DNA of 64,000 nucleotides. Origin: CAWCUK01 sp963798775. Its GTDB lineage: Bacteria; Bacteroidota; Ignavibacteria; Ignavibacteriales; Ignavibacteriaceae. The position numbers were made by a program, and so were the translations under genes. This document shows, piece after piece, positions 9,917 through 18,211 of this stretch (within the stretch, counting starts at the first letter, position 1; each line of letters starts with the position of its first letter). The notes beneath the pieces are model-generated. The model had not been told where the DNA came from. It searched no databases and worked only from the letters and a program-made list of their open reading frames with translations. The stretch lies in assembly GCA_963798775.1 (NCBI GenBank), contig CAWCUK010000001.1:124001-188000 (forward strand), read 5' to 3'.

Positions 9917-11584
9917 TTATCTGTTAGAAAAATATCCATAAACAAATACCGCGGTCGCGTTTCCTACAATAGTGGGTTCATTTGTAATATAATCATTACG
10001 GTCATCGTAATATTTTGTTGAATCACTATTAAAAGCGTTATACTTAAAATTCTGCCTGTTAATATTAAAACTTTTTAATAGCGCTTGAGGCGCCGGGCCG
10101 GCGGATAACGCGCCCGGTAAATATCCGTTATGAAAATAGGCTATTTGTGAATGGAGATGAAGCGGATATCTAAAACCGATATTATAAATAAAACTTATTC
10201 CCCATGGATTTCTTCCTAAAATATAATCCCGTTGGTAAACCGCAAGTGAGTCGAAAGTTTTTACGCGAGTTAAATCTTTATAAAGAATAGCTTGGAGAGC
10301 GACTCCTAAAAATGAATTTGTACTTCCCCAGGTAAATGCCATTCCCTCATGGAATATAGACTTATCTTTGAATTGGTTAAAACTATTTAAATTATTATAA
10401 ATATAATCTTTAAAACGAGGATTGATTTTCGCGATTTTATAATCGGCAAGAGAATTAAGATTTCCCCAGCTCCACCAATAATCGGAACCGGCACTATCCG
10501 CGTACATCATAGCTTCATTAAGATAATCAGAATCTTTAGTAGATAAATACAATTCTACCGCTCCAAGAGCTAATTTACCTTTATAATCAATGTCTTGATA
10601 AGTACCGGCTTGGCTGCTGTCAACATCCGGTACTTGATTACGAATTGAATATAATTCCTTAGCGGTATTTAAACATTTATTTGAAAATTCCTTCTCATAA
10701 AATCTTTCCTTCCATATTCTGGAAGCTAATGATAAAGCAGCCGAATAAATTCCAATAATATTTTTCCCCATACCGACATAACCCGGACGATCATATTGCA
10801 GTGTGTCATTCTCCGGCATTCTCCAGCCTACTTCATGATCTCTAAGATCTTGAACTTGTGTTACCAATTTATTCTTTTCAAAATTACATCTTAATAGCCA
10901 ATCTAACCCGACCTTTGCTTCTTCAAGAACATCCGGAACTCCGTTATTATCATTATCGAAATTGAATTTACTTTTATCGAATTCATAAGCGAACATCAGC
11001 ATATAAGTGGTATAAGCAGAAGTTGAGAGAAATTTTATATAATCTCCCGCGTCATGCCAGCCGCCTGTTACATCTACGCCGGCAGTTCTGTTTCCTCCGA
11101 CTAATCTTACAACATCCGATAAATGGCACTTATCATGAAGTAAAGGATTGGTTGGTCCGCAGCGCTGCACCTTGAAAAATATCATTAAAGAATCAACAAC
11201 ATCATTATAAATATTTGTCCCGATTTTAAAAGGATACGATGATTTGCCGCCAACCAAAATTTGATAATTACCGGGGTCGGATAAACGGGTAAAATCAATG
11301 GTATAACAATTAGTAAAACCTGCGTATGTATATTTACTTTCAGTTATACTTCCGGAAAAAATAGTTTTTTTAGATTTAAGATTTTTAATTTCAAACTCTT
11401 TTTCAGTAAGCGGGGACTGTGAAAAGACAACCGCGGTTTTTAAATCTTTCGGCAAAAATCCAAGCTGATTAGTACGGATAAAAAACTGGTTGGAATTTGA
11501 CGCGGCAAGGCAGCTGCCGGTAAATATTATAATCAGAATTGGGAGATAAATTATTAATTTGGAATTGAATATTTTTTGGTTCAT
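9917..11584 (-). CDS. GH9 endoglucanase-family glycoside hydrolase with N-terminal Ig-like domain
   Basis: The open frame reaches 11662, but the ATG at 11584 gives a clean signal sequence ('KLIIYLPILIIIFTG' then Ser-Cys), about 555 residues. An N-terminal cellulase Ig-like domain ('RTNQLGFLPKDLKTAVV') precedes the (alpha/alpha)6 GH9 domain with 'GGWHDAGDYIKF', which carries the catalytic Asp pair, and the C-terminal 'DDRNDYITNEPTIVGNA', which carries the acid Glu. It cleaves beta-1,4-glucan or a related glucan. It lacks the T9SS tail seen on other secreted enzymes here. The Cys after TGS is a poor lipobox, so periplasmic or lipid-anchored location is uncertain. It probably shares a transcript with the receiver and hydroxylase genes upstream. 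Confidence 0.88.
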   Translation of the reverse strand: MNQKIFNSKLIIYLPILIIIFTGSCLAASNSNQFFIRTNQLGFLPKDLKTAVVFSQSPLTEKEFEIKNLKSKKTIFSGSITESKYTYAGFTNCYTIDFTRLSDPGNYQILVGGKSSYPFKIGTNIYNDVVDSLMIFFKVQRCGPTNPLLHDKCHLSDVVRLVGGNRTAGVDVTGGWHDAGDYIKFLSTSAYTTYMLMFAYEFDKSKFNFDNDNNGVPDVLEEAKVGLDWLLRCNFEKNKLVTQVQDLRDHEVGWRMPENDTLQYDRPGYVGMGKNIIGIYSAALSLASRIWKERFYEKEFSNKCLNTAKELYSIRNQVPDVDSSQAGTYQDIDYKGKLALGAVELYLSTKDSDYLNEAMMYADSAGSDYWWSWGNLNSLADYKIAKINPRFKDYIYNNLNSFNQFKDKSIFHEGMAFTWGSTNSFLGVALQAILYKDLTRVKTFDSLAVYQRDYILGRNPWGISFIYNIGFRYPLHLHSQIAYFHNGYLPGALSAGPAPQALLKSFNINRQNFKYNAFNSDSTKYYDDRNDYITNEPTIVGNATAVFVYGYFSNR

Positions 11585-11696
11585 ATAGGTTTTTTGCGAT
11601 TTTTGTGAAGGCAAAATAAAAAAAGAATTATTCTTAGTAAAAGAATAATTCTTTAATTGCAATAATAGGCAAAAATTTTTGAAAATAATTTTTCAG

Positions 11697-12077
11697 CTAA
11701 TGTACACGAGTATAATTTTCCACCATTTGTAAAAGAGTGGCTTTTTCAACAGGTTTAGATAAATAATCAGTTGCGCCGTTTAATAAAAATTTCTCTTTAT
11801 CCCCCTTTAAAGCATATGCCGTAACAACTATAACAGGCAGTTTTTTCAAATCATCATTAGATCTTACTGTTTTAAGAACATCATTACCGTCAAGTTTTCC
11901 GGGCAAATTAATATCCAGCAATAAGAGATTATATTTATTTTGCAGAAGCAGTTCAATAGCTTTGTCTGCATTTTCTGCAATATCCAGATTAAAAAGTTCT
12001 CTTAAATAGACATTAAAAATTAATTGTGTTTCTATATTGTCTTCAACAACAAGAATTTTTCTTTTTGTATTATCCAT
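11697..12077 (-). CDS. Single-domain response regulator (CheY-like receiver)
   Basis: 126 residues consisting only of a receiver domain: acidic pocket 'VVEDN' (10-14), phospho-acceptor D55 in 'LLLLDINLPG', the switch Thr in 'VIVVTAYAL' and the conserved Lys in 'LSKPV'. There is no output domain, so it acts by protein contact or as a phosphorelay intermediate. It sits 27 bases after the hydroxylase gene. No kinase is adjacent, so its partner is elsewhere. The gap to the GH9 start is about 110 bases. Confidence 0.88.
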   Translation of the reverse strand: MDNTKRKILVVEDNIETQLIFNVYLRELFNLDIAENADKAIELLLQNKYNLLLLDINLPGKLDGNDVLKTVRSNDDLKKLPVIVVTAYALKGDKEKFLLNGATDYLSKPVEKATLLQMVENYTRVH

Positions 12078-12104
12078 AAATTTTTATTTACCGTAGCAAT
12101 AAAC

Positions 12105-12758
12105 TTAATCTGAATCTTTTAATTGTTTGGGCGGAAAATTTGTTCCAACAACAATATCCCAAATCGGTGAACTTACGCCGTAACCTTTATTAGGAAATTG
12201 GTAATGGTGCCGCATATGGTGTTTCTTTATTGCCAGCCAAAACTTGTTGTGAATATTATAATGATGAATAGCGTAATGAGTCATATCATAAAATAAATAA
12301 CCGGTTAAAAATCCCACAAAGAAAGGAGCAACAAGCTGATTACCCAAAGTTGCGGCGAAAACGAAGAAGAAAAATACCGCCAGTGGAACACTTACGGAAG
12401 GCGGCATAACCAATCGCATTGTGTCATTCGGATAATCATGATGTACACCATGAAAAATAAAATGAATTTTTTCTCCGTATTTAGATTTAAATTTGTGGTG
12501 AAAAATAAATCTATGCAAGGTATATTCTGTTAATGTCCAAACAACTAAACCTAAAACCGCCAGAGAAAGAATAGTGATAAATCTAAAATCATACGTAACA
12601 ATTGAACGGTATAGGAAAAATGAAATTATCGGAAGATAGATTATTATCGGAACAGAAGGATGTACTTTAGAACATGCTTCCAAAAAATCATTCTCAAACA
12701 TCTTAACAGTAACATCCTTATTCGAAACAAATTTTTTGGCCATAACTAACTCCACCAT
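12105..12758 (-). CDS. Fatty acid hydroxylase / sterol desaturase superfamily membrane enzyme
   Basis: 217 residues with four or more hydrophobic helices and the histidine clusters that bind a di-iron centre: 'HRFIFHH', 'FHGVHHDYPND', 'HYAIHHYN' and 'KKHHMRHHYQ'. The arrangement resembles the catalytic half of fatty acid 2-hydroxylases, so the likely reaction is O2-dependent hydroxylation of a membrane lipid acyl chain. It needs oxygen, which agrees with hemF and complex I in this window. Substrate is inferred from family only. Confidence 0.85.
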   Translation of the reverse strand: MVELVMAKKFVSNKDVTVKMFENDFLEACSKVHPSVPIIIYLPIISFFLYRSIVTYDFRFITILSLAVLGLVVWTLTEYTLHRFIFHHKFKSKYGEKIHFIFHGVHHDYPNDTMRLVMPPSVSVPLAVFFFFVFAATLGNQLVAPFFVGFLTGYLFYDMTHYAIHHYNIHNKFWLAIKKHHMRHHYQFPNKGYGVSSPIWDIVVGTNFPPKQLKDSD

Positions 12759-12783
12759 CTTATTTCGAAATAACTACAAATAA

Positions 12784-12825
12784 TTTAACAATAAAACTTT
12801 CAATTGAAAATTGACAAAAGTTAAA
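12784..12825. promoter_or_regulatory. Nested inverted repeat upstream of the hydroxylase gene
   Basis: TTTAAC (12784-12789) and GTTAAA (12820-12825) flank the 12-base perfect palindrome TTTCAATTGAAA (12798-12809). It lies 26-67 bases upstream of the hydroxylase start and just after the M16 gene. It could be a regulator site or a weak terminator. Confidence 0.3.
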
Positions 12826-12842
12826 TCACACAACCGACGGAA

Positions 12843-14354
12843 TTATTTGAAGAGTTCCTCTACATCATTGATTTTTATGTTATTCTCTTTAATATCCAAA
12901 GGAAATTTCACAATTTCTTTATCTTCTTCATAAACTTCAGGTGATTTCGGCGTAGCGTATTCAATTGTAGATTCCGTATTAGCAACTAAATCTTTTTTTA
13001 ACTGATCCGCATCATTGGTAATAATAGCTATATCCATATTTTTATACTGTAAATATTTTTTTACAGCTTTATTTACATCATCCAAAGTAAGTTCCTTCAT
13101 CATCTGTTGAAATATCTCCAGATGACTTCCCTTTATACCGTAAAATTTATCATCAAGAGCATAACCTAAACGCTGGCTGGTTGAAGGCGCGTAATGCAAA
13201 ACATATTTTGCGAGAAAATTTCTTGTAAGCTCAAATTCATTTTTTGTCATTCCGTTATCAACTAATTTATTTAATTCTCTTATCGCTGCACGCAACGCGA
13301 AATGTTTTGTTTCGTTGGGAACGGGGCGAATCCAAATTTCAAAAATTTGCTGCCTTCTCGGAAAATTCGTCGGCGGCATTTGTCGGCTTCCGCCGTTAGG
13401 AAAGTTTTCTATATAACTGTAATCACCATAATTCAAACCGCGTGCTTCACGTATAACTTGATATAAATGAGAGCTAGAGTTTCTGTGTTCGCCTAACCAA
13501 GAATTTGCTATTGCCAAGGCATACCAATCTTTTTCGCCCCTAACCAAATCAATCGGGAAACCCATTGATATTGCTGTAGCCGCAGCGTTTTTATTTACAA
13601 TAGTAACATTTAATCCGTCTATCGGTTTTACATCCGGTTTAGGAACTTCTTCAACTTTTACATCGGGCAAAGAGTTCAGCGCATCCTGCATAGTATTTAC
13701 AAACTCATCAGAATAATTTCCGCCGATTCCTAAAACATAATTATTCCTGTTATAATATTTTGAGTAGAAATCTTTAACATCCTGAAGAGTAATATTTTTT
13801 AATCCGCCTATTGTACCGGCAACTAAATGACCATAAGGAGTTCCGTTAAAAATCTTGTTATACAAAACAGCTTTTCCCAGCTCTTCATCGCTTGAATATT
13901 TCAAAGTAGTTGAAAGATAATTCAGCATATTTTCTTTAATTCGGTTAAAATCATCCTCATTAAAAGCGGGGTGTAAAACCGCATCTAAAAATAATTTATA
14001 ATATTCATCTAAATTATCTTTATGAACTCTGCCGCTGAAAGTTGTAGTTTCCACCGCAGGCGAAACTCCGTAAGAAGCAGCTAAAGGATAAAGTTTTTCC
14101 AGAATCTGCTCATAAGAATTTTGTTCCGTACTTCCTTCGGATAACATTGAAGCGGTTAACGCGGATAATCCCTCTTTACCTTGCGGATCATTTTCCGATC
14201 CCGCATTAAACATAATTTTTATAGAAACAGTAGGATCATTTTTTACCGGAAGAAGTATTAAGTTATCTTTTTCCATTTTTTTTGATTCTTGTGCAAATAA
14301 TGTTGAAAATAATATAAGAACTGAGACTACTAATAATGTTAAAATATTTTTCAT
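12843..14354 (-). CDS. M16-family peptidase partner subunit (non-catalytic type)
   Basis: 503 residues with a signal peptide ('LLVVSVLILFSTLFAQ'). It has the M16 fold ('VKNDPTVSIKIMFNAGSEND', 'GLSALTASML') but the HxxEH zinc motif is absent, replaced around 'EGLSALTASM'. It keeps the 'REARGLNYGDYSY' Arg-Tyr region used by the substrate-binding halves of heterodimeric M16 proteases such as mitochondrial MPP-alpha. It overlaps the catalytic subunit gene by 4 bases, so translational coupling and a 1:1 heterodimer in the periplasm are likely. Confidence 0.87.
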   Translation of the reverse strand: MKNILTLLVVSVLILFSTLFAQESKKMEKDNLILLPVKNDPTVSIKIMFNAGSENDPQGKEGLSALTASMLSEGSTEQNSYEQILEKLYPLAASYGVSPAVETTTFSGRVHKDNLDEYYKLFLDAVLHPAFNEDDFNRIKENMLNYLSTTLKYSSDEELGKAVLYNKIFNGTPYGHLVAGTIGGLKNITLQDVKDFYSKYYNRNNYVLGIGGNYSDEFVNTMQDALNSLPDVKVEEVPKPDVKPIDGLNVTIVNKNAAATAISMGFPIDLVRGEKDWYALAIANSWLGEHRNSSSHLYQVIREARGLNYGDYSYIENFPNGGSRQMPPTNFPRRQQIFEIWIRPVPNETKHFALRAAIRELNKLVDNGMTKNEFELTRNFLAKYVLHYAPSTSQRLGYALDDKFYGIKGSHLEIFQQMMKELTLDDVNKAVKKYLQYKNMDIAIITNDADQLKKDLVANTESTIEYATPKSPEVYEEDKEIVKFPLDIKENNIKINDVEELFK

Positions 14355-15691
14355 TTTGCTTCCCCTTTCAATATTACTTCATTTTTTCTTTCGGGGCTGA
14401 AATAAAGTTTAGCGGCATTCATAATATCCTCGGGAGTTATTTTTTCCATATTGTTATAATATTTATCTACTGCATCAATTCCCCCGGTAAAAGTTATATA
14501 TAGCGGAAGACTTCCGGCTACATTATCAGGTGTATTTAACGACATAAGGAATGAATATTTCTCCCGATTTTTCAAGTTCTCAAGTTTTTGCTTATCCACT
14601 AAATTGTTTTTGAATTTATCGAGAGTCTTCAATATTTCATTTTCAACATAAGAAATATCATTTGAATCTTTAACCATTGTATAAATGTAGAACAATCCCG
14701 GATCTCGGCTTATACCGGGGCTTGCAAATATGAACTGCACTTTTTGCTCGTTAAGAACCAATTTTTTATAAATATCACTAATCTCACCGAAAGCTAAATC
14801 AGAGAGAAGAGTGGAAGCGACAAAGTTTTTATTATCAACATTGAAAGCATCATTTTTATACCCGAAAACAATTAAAGGAAGAGTTCTTCCGGAATAATCA
14901 ACTTCTGCTTTATGAGCTTCTTTCTGAGGTGGTTCGGGAGTGATTTGAGGTTTTACATATCCCGGTTTCCAATCGCTGTAATATTTTTTTATTAAACTAA
15001 TTGTATTTTCTTTATTAACATCGCCAACAACCAATATTACAACATTTTCCGGACGGTAATATCTTTTATAAAAAGATAAACTATATTCATACTGATTCGG
15101 CATTTCTTTTATATCTTTTTCAAAACCGATTGTGGTGTGTTTATACGTATGTTTTTGAAATGAAATATCTTGAAGTTTTTCAATCGCTACCGAAAAAGGA
15201 CTTGTTCTTCCCTTTCTGTATTCTCCGTATACCGCGCCGGATTCCGTCTGGAATTGGGACTTCGTATAATTCAAGTTTTGAAAACGATCGGCTTCCAACT
15301 CAATAACTCTTTCCAAATCCTGCTTTGCAAAATTTATATGGAATACTGTAAGATCGTTATCAGTATAAGCATTCGCGTCAGCGCCTATGCTTGTCATTAT
15401 ACTATCATAAACAGAACCGGGATAAGTTTTAGTTCCTCTAAACATTATATGCTCAAAGAAATGAGCAAATCCGGATTTACCGGGTTCCCATTCATCACGG
15501 CTTCCAGTTCTAACTACCGAATAATATGCGACTAAACCGGGAGTATCCATCGGAATAATTACTACTTTTAATCCGTTATCCAAAGTAGTTGTTGTGTACT
15601 TGTAAGGAAAAACTTTATTTGAATTTGTTTGTGCCATTATTATTGAACTCGAAATAATTAGCAAGGTTAATAAACTGACAATATACTTCAT
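14351..15691 (-). CDS. M16-family zinc metalloprotease, catalytic subunit
   Basis: 446 residues. Signal peptide at 1-20 ('LLTLLIISSSIIMAQ'). The inverted zinc motif HFFEH places H77, E80 and H81, with the third ligand E157 in 'VYGEYRKG', exactly the 76-residue spacing of the family. It degrades peptides in the periplasm, with the overlapping downstream gene supplying the partner half. It starts 20 bases after the dipeptide epimerase stop, so it is probably in that transcript and may feed on the same peptide pool. Confidence 0.9.
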   Translation of the reverse strand: MKYIVSLLTLLIISSSIIMAQTNSNKVFPYKYTTTTLDNGLKVVIIPMDTPGLVAYYSVVRTGSRDEWEPGKSGFAHFFEHIMFRGTKTYPGSVYDSIMTSIGADANAYTDNDLTVFHINFAKQDLERVIELEADRFQNLNYTKSQFQTESGAVYGEYRKGRTSPFSVAIEKLQDISFQKHTYKHTTIGFEKDIKEMPNQYEYSLSFYKRYYRPENVVILVVGDVNKENTISLIKKYYSDWKPGYVKPQITPEPPQKEAHKAEVDYSGRTLPLIVFGYKNDAFNVDNKNFVASTLLSDLAFGEISDIYKKLVLNEQKVQFIFASPGISRDPGLFYIYTMVKDSNDISYVENEILKTLDKFKNNLVDKQKLENLKNREKYSFLMSLNTPDNVAGSLPLYITFTGGIDAVDKYYNNMEKITPEDIMNAAKLYFSPERKNEVILKGEAK

Positions 15692-15711
15692 AATATTTCC
15701 TACTAATGTTT

Positions 15712-16728
15712 TTATTTTATCTTTTTAGCTCCAATTCCAGGGGAATTGTTTAAAATTACTTTTCCGTCAACAATCTTCGTTCCTTCAAAAATATCATTAC
15801 TGATAAGGAGAGCGCCATCCAAATCAGCCCAATCAACTAACGGAGATAAGTGTGAAGCCGCGGAAATTCCGCATGAAGTTTCTGTCATACAACCCAGCAT
15901 AACCTTCATATCAAGCGCTCTGGCAAGTGTAATCATTTTATGGGCTTCCCGTAAACCGGTACATTTCATAAGTTTAATATTAATACCGGAATATACACCT
16001 TTTAACCGTACTACGTCATTGAGCCTCTGCACAGCCTCGTCGGCTATAGTCGGTAAAGGACTTCTTTCAGTAAGCCAGGCCGTTTCATCAATAAAATTTT
16101 TCGGCATTGGCTGTTCTATAAAAAGTACATTCTTTTCATTAAGCCAATGTATAAAATCGAGCGCTTCTTCTTTATCTTTCCATCCCTGGTTAGCATCAAC
16201 CGTAAGAGGTACATCCGTCATTTCTCTAATTACTTCAATCATTTCTTTATCGTTATCGCGTCCGAGCTTAACTTTTAGAACTTTAAATTCTTCGGCTTCT
16301 TTAACTTTTTCACGAACTACTTCCGCGGTATCAATTCCTATGGTGAAAGATGTATAAGGAGTATTTTGAGGATTAAATCCCCAGATGTTGTACCAGGGCT
16401 GTCCCATCATTTTACCAATTAAATCGTGTAGCGCAATATCAACAGATGCTTTCGCGGCTGTATTTCCGGGTGCAATGTTATCAACATCAGTTAAAATAGT
16501 ATCAAGTTCAAAAGGATTTGTATATTTAGATAGATCAACTTTAGAGAGAAAATTTAAAACAGTTTCATGAGATTCGCCTAAATAAGGGGGCATTGAAGCC
16601 TCGCCATAGCCGGTTATTCCTTCATGCTCAATTTGTGTTAAAACTACCGGAGTTGATGTTCTGGAATTTGCGGCAACAGTAAAAACATGTTTTAATTCCA
16701 GTGTAAAAGGATTGTAAATTAATTTCAT
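15712..16728 (-). CDS. ykfB: L-Ala-D/L-Glu dipeptide epimerase (enolase superfamily)
   Basis: 338 residues. Muconate-lactonizing-enzyme-type barrel with K152 and K154 of the KxK motif ('LKVKLG'), metal ligands D178 ('VDANQGW'), E205 ('FIEQPMP') and D230 ('ADEAV'), and the opposite base K252 ('INIKLMK'). This is the dipeptide epimerase pattern, converting L-Ala-D-Glu from murein to L-Ala-L-Glu for catabolism. The gene upstream is an NlpC/P60 endopeptidase of the type that releases that dipeptide, which strengthens the call. A different dipeptide specificity is possible. Confidence 0.85.
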   Translation of the reverse strand: MKLIYNPFTLELKHVFTVAANSRTSTPVVLTQIEHEGITGYGEASMPPYLGESHETVLNFLSKVDLSKYTNPFELDTILTDVDNIAPGNTAAKASVDIALHDLIGKMMGQPWYNIWGFNPQNTPYTSFTIGIDTAEVVREKVKEAEEFKVLKVKLGRDNDKEMIEVIREMTDVPLTVDANQGWKDKEEALDFIHWLNEKNVLFIEQPMPKNFIDETAWLTERSPLPTIADEAVQRLNDVVRLKGVYSGINIKLMKCTGLREAHKMITLARALDMKVMLGCMTETSCGISAASHLSPLVDWADLDGALLISNDIFEGTKIVDGKVILNNSPGIGAKKIK

Positions 16729-16765
16729 TTTTCGTTTTTTTAGATTTTTTTTGAAATTGACTTAT

Positions 16766-16800
16766 AAAAAAAATGCCGGACTCGCAAAAAAATCCGGCAC
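16766..16800 (-). terminator. Rho-independent terminator after the NlpC/P60 gene
   Basis: On the minus strand the stem TGCCGGA (16793-16799) pairs with TCCGGCA (16774-16780) and is followed by eight T. It separates the endopeptidase gene from the epimerase gene, so the latter either has its own promoter or relies on read-through. Confidence 0.85.
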
Positions 16801-16813
16801 TTGAAAATTAGAA

Positions 16814-18004
16814 TTAAGGCATATAATTTTTTAATTGTGAAAGGTCCACTACCCCGTTTTTATTAACCGAAGTAAGAATTCTTTTTGCCCTGATAAATTG
16901 TTTATATCTGTATTCGCTATAATTCGCTTTTGTTTTATCGAAGCTGTTAATTCTAACTTTACCGGATTCGTGGATAAATTCATTATTGCCGATATAAATC
17001 CCGACATGAGTAATTCTTTCTTTTGTGCTGTCGGTCGCGTGTCTTCCGAAAAAAAGAAGATCGCCGGGTTTTAAATTCTCAAAACCATTTTCTGTATCAA
17101 CCGCTTCTCCCACATTAACTTGCTGCGAAGCATCACGCGGAAGCAGAACTCCGTTTAAGTAATAAACAGTTTTGGTGAATCCGCTGCAATCTAAAGCTTT
17201 TGCCGAAGTACCTCCCCATAAATAAGGGATTCCCATAAATTGCTTCGCGGTTTTAATAATATTATCGGCAGTTAATTCTCTGCTTTTCAGCCATACATTA
17301 TATTCAACACCGCTTTTCTTAGGAATGTAAGCTTGGTCTTTGGCGGGATATTCAACCTTAATAAAATCTCCTTCGTCGGCAACTTTTTTTAGAATATCTC
17401 CTACAACTAAATCTGTTACGGGGATAGAATTGACATCTTTTTCACTGCGCGAAAATCCGTAATCATCGGTATAAATTATTTTTTCTGAATTATTCCATTC
17501 ATCCAGTTCAGATTTGTTCATCAACTTTAAACTGGAACTTTCCACCCAGCCGATATATTTATCGGGAGTTTGAACAAGATACCAATAATCTCTTGATCTT
17601 TTATAAACTTTTAATCCTGTTCCCAGTAAAGCTTGAGTAGCCATTTCGGCAGCGTGTTTCGGTTCAGTACGAAGATTAGCAACAGAAACATCCACAACCC
17701 CGAAAACTTTTTCGCCAAGCTTTTGTTCAGGCAGAATCTCAATATCATCTTTAACTTTTATATTTTTTTCGGCAAACATTTTTTCCAAATCTTTTTTAGC
17801 TTCGGGAATATTAGTTTCACCTTTTAATATTATATTATTATCAAACTTTTCAACTACAACATCAAAAATCGCAGTTCTTTTATCCGGAGCATACTGCTCC
17901 TTTACATTTTTAACTATTTCTTGTATTTCATTCATACTTTTTAATTGCTGTGGCAAAATTGTACTTATTAATAAAACTGTAAATACTAAAATTAATTTTT
18001 TCAT
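16814..18004 (-). CDS. NlpC/P60 endopeptidase with SH3 domains (YkfC-like)
   Basis: 396 residues with a signal peptide ('LILVFTVLLISTILPQQ'). Residues 25-95 form a BON-like or uncharacterised domain. Two bacterial SH3 domains follow (about 105-160, 'VSVANLRTEP', and 190-240). The NlpC/P60 domain (about 245-370) has catalytic C273 ('ALDCSGF'), H333 ('HVGIYIG') and H345 ('FIHESGK'). YkfC-type enzymes with this layout cut gamma-D-Glu to diamino-acid bonds and release L-Ala-D-Glu, the substrate of the adjacent epimerase. Location is periplasmic. The N-terminal extension is longer than in typical YkfC. Confidence 0.87.
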   Translation of the reverse strand: MKKLILVFTVLLISTILPQQLKSMNEIQEIVKNVKEQYAPDKRTAIFDVVVEKFDNNIILKGETNIPEAKKDLEKMFAEKNIKVKDDIEILPEQKLGEKVFGVVDVSVANLRTEPKHAAEMATQALLGTGLKVYKRSRDYWYLVQTPDKYIGWVESSSLKLMNKSELDEWNNSEKIIYTDDYGFSRSEKDVNSIPVTDLVVGDILKKVADEGDFIKVEYPAKDQAYIPKKSGVEYNVWLKSRELTADNIIKTAKQFMGIPYLWGGTSAKALDCSGFTKTVYYLNGVLLPRDASQQVNVGEAVDTENGFENLKPGDLLFFGRHATDSTKERITHVGIYIGNNEFIHESGKVRINSFDKTKANYSEYRYKQFIRAKRILTSVNKNGVVDLSQLKNYMP

Positions 18005-18211
18005 TAAAACCTCGCATAAATTAACGTTTTAAAATAGGAAATTTTACACTTAGTTATAAGTGAATGTATTTTTAAATAGCAATAATTATGTTCAATTTTG
18101 CTTTAATAAGTTTTTGACATAATTTTTATTATATTTGTTGCAATTTCTTACTTTACTAAAAGTTAACTACTAAAATCCCTATATCTTAAGTATTTTTAAA
18201 CAGGATATCAA

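Noticed and set aside
18114..18137. TTGACA and TATATTTG upstream of the adenylation gene as a promoter
   Set aside because: Only 13 bases separate TTG from the -7-like octamer, too short for either the Bacteroidota or sigma-70 spacing.
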